Shown here: positions 23,845-24,550 of the stretch, in pieces | How the letters are laid out: each line of letters opens with the position of its first letter | How positions within the stretch are numbered: position 1 is the first letter of the stretch | NCBI GenBank assembly: GCA_035545535.1 | Contig: DASZYF010000155.1 | Span: 1 to 24,550 of the forward strand | Reading direction: 5' to 3' | From: DASZYF01 sp035545535 | Lineage (GTDB): Bacteria > Actinomycetota > Actinomycetes > Mycobacteriales > CAJCIY01 | DNA length: 24,550 bases | The notes under the pieces: generated by a model | Databases searched by the model: none | What the model saw: the letters and a program-made list of their open reading frames with translations, nothing else | What the model was told of the DNA's origin: nothing | Made by a program: the position numbers and the translations under genes

Positions 23845-24203
23845 CCGAGCTGGAGGCCGAGGACGCGAAGCTCGTCGTGCTCGCCCGGGCAGCCCGCGGG
23901 CGCGCCTACGCGCCGCACGCGCAGGGCCGGACCGAGGGCGCCGCGGTGCGCGACACCGACGGCCGCACCTACACCGCCGCAACCGTCGAGCACGCCGACC
24001 CGGCGCTCACGACCAGCGCACTCCGGGGCGCGGTCGCCGCGGCCGCGTCCAGCGGTGCGCGGGCGTTCGAAGCCGCGGTGGTGGTGAGCGACGCAGCCGA
24101 CGTGGACCCGTCCGACGCAGACGTCTTGCGCGAGTTCGGCGCAGGGGTGCCGCTGATCCTCGCCAGTGTCGACGGCGACGTGACCAGCTCCCGGACGACC
24201 TAG
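23841..24203 (+). CDS. Degenerate cytidine deaminase-like protein
   Basis: The 120-residue protein keeps the outline of a short cytidine deaminase: YAPHAQGRTEGAAVRDTDGRTYTAATVEHA, then a helix and strand (AVAAAASSGARAFEAAVVVSD). At the zinc motif it reads SALRGAV where CAERxAI is expected, so the cysteine and catalytic glutamate are S59 and L61. At PCGxC it reads P90-SDAD. All three catalytic/zinc positions are lost, so it should not be an active deaminase. The gene starts at GTG 23841 within the corC stop and stands where other actinobacteria have a cdd-like gene before era. It is intact, so it may have a structural or binding role. Confidence 0.75.
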   Translation: MTELEAEDAKLVVLARAARGRAYAPHAQGRTEGAAVRDTDGRTYTAATVEHADPALTTSALRGAVAAAASSGARAFEAAVVVSDAADVDPSDADVLREFGAGVPLILASVDGDVTSSRTT

Positions 24204-24205
24204 AG

Positions 24206-24221
24206 TCGGCCACGCGGCCGA
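24206..24221. terminator. Small hairpin between convergent genes
   Basis: TCGGCC (24206-24211) and GGCCGA (24216-24221) are perfect complements around ACGC. The hairpin lies two bases after the deaminase-like stop and before the end of era on the other strand, so it may be a short bidirectional terminator. No T-run follows. Confidence 0.35.
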
Positions 24222-24261
24222 GGAGCTCGTCGCGGACTACGAGCAGACCGCGTAGGCCGCG

Positions 24262-24550
24262 TCAGAAGCCGAGGCGCCGGAGGGCCTTGGGGTCGCGCTG
24301 CCAGTCCTTGGCGACCTTGACGTGCACGTCGAGGTGGATGCGCCGGCCGAGCAGCGCCTCGATCTCCTTGCGCGCGTTCGTCCCGACCTCCTTGAGGCGC
24401 TCGCCGCCGCGACCGACGACGATCGCGCGCTGCGTGGGGCGCTCGACGTAGAGCGTCACCCGCACGTCGAGCAGGTCCTTGCCCTCGCGCGGCAGCATCT
24501 CCTCGACCTCAGCGGCGAGGGAGTGCGGGAGCTCGTCCCGCACACCCTCG
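24262..24550 (-). CDS. era: GTPase Era, C-terminal KH domain (partial)
   Basis: The window ends inside this gene, so only about 95 C-terminal residues are visible; the GTPase domain is outside. They read RDELPHSLAAEVEEM, then VRVTLYVERPTQRAIVVGRGGERLKEVG with the KH-type GRGG loop, and end VAKDWQRDPKALRRLGF, all typical of Era. Era binds the 3' end of 16S rRNA and assists 30S assembly. It is on the opposite strand to phoH-ybeY-corC and converges on them, whereas in many bacteria era follows in the same direction. The frame continues to the window edge. Confidence 0.92.
   Translation of the reverse strand, partial: EGVRDELPHSLAAEVEEMLPREGKDLLDVRVTLYVERPTQRAIVVGRGGERLKEVGTNARKEIEALLGRRIHLDVHVKVAKDWQRDPKALRRLGF

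Noticed and set aside
24184..24260. Short coding-like frame ending VGHAAEELVADYEQTA
   Set aside because: Its codons all end in G or C and it looks protein-like, but it has no start codon and follows an in-frame stop at 24181. It may be a remnant or chance.

Overview
The window is chromosomal DNA from a high-GC actinobacterium (class Actinomycetes). GC-ending codons dominate, GTG starts are common, genes often overlap by GTGA or ATGA, there is an HrcA/CIRCE heat-shock module, and two resuscitation-promoting-factor (Rpf) type genes sit behind ydaO-type c-di-AMP riboswitch leaders. The order rpsT, lepA, an Rpf gene beside hemW, then hrcA-dnaJ-rsmE-HIT-phoH-ybeY-corC-(cdd-like)-era matches the conserved block I recall from Mycobacterium and Streptomyces. 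Genus cannot be decided from the sequence. I saw no tRNA, rRNA, CRISPR array, IS element or prophage gene.

Layout. 1-2576: the end of a membrane protein gene, convergent with rpsT, then lepA diverging from rpsT. 2577-4333: a secreted four-cysteine protein and the first Rpf-type hydrolase, facing each other over a hairpin; the Rpf gene has a c-di-AMP riboswitch leader. 4334-5647: an MFS transporter. 5756-11728: a tightly packed four-gene operon with a fatty acyl-CoA reductase/HAD phosphatase fusion, a zinc alcohol dehydrogenase, a LarA (lactate racemase)-like protein and a PlsC-type acyltransferase. 11809-12647: a second Rpf-type hydrolase with its own riboswitch, promoter and a CRP-type operator shared with divergent hemW. 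12648-16705: hemW, then a minus-strand group of yqgE, a gamma-glutamyltransferase and an SRPBCC protein. 16706-24204: CIRCE-controlled hrcA-dnaJ-rsmE, a Ser/Thr/Pro-rich membrane protein, HIT, phoH, ybeY, a CorC/HlyC-like protein and a degenerate cytidine deaminase. 24262-24550: the 3' end of era on the minus strand.

How the genes work together. The flanks are housekeeping: translation and ribosome maturation (rpsT, lepA, rsmE, ybeY, era), protein folding (hrcA, dnaJ) and haem delivery (hemW). The two Rpf genes look like paralogues under shared second-messenger control, with c-di-AMP acting through the leader and probably cAMP through a CRP-type site, and would remodel peptidoglycan at regrowth.

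The least explained part is the FAR-HAD/ADH/LarA-like/PlsC operon. Its enzyme classes suggest a lipid pathway joining acyl reduction, dephosphorylation, polyol or hydroxyacid redox and epimerisation, and acyl transfer. The LarA-like protein keeps positions matching the nickel-pincer lysine and nickel-binding histidine but has lost other catalytic residues. Translation passes into plsC through two nested ATGA mini-ORFs. This operon is the best candidate for an undescribed system.
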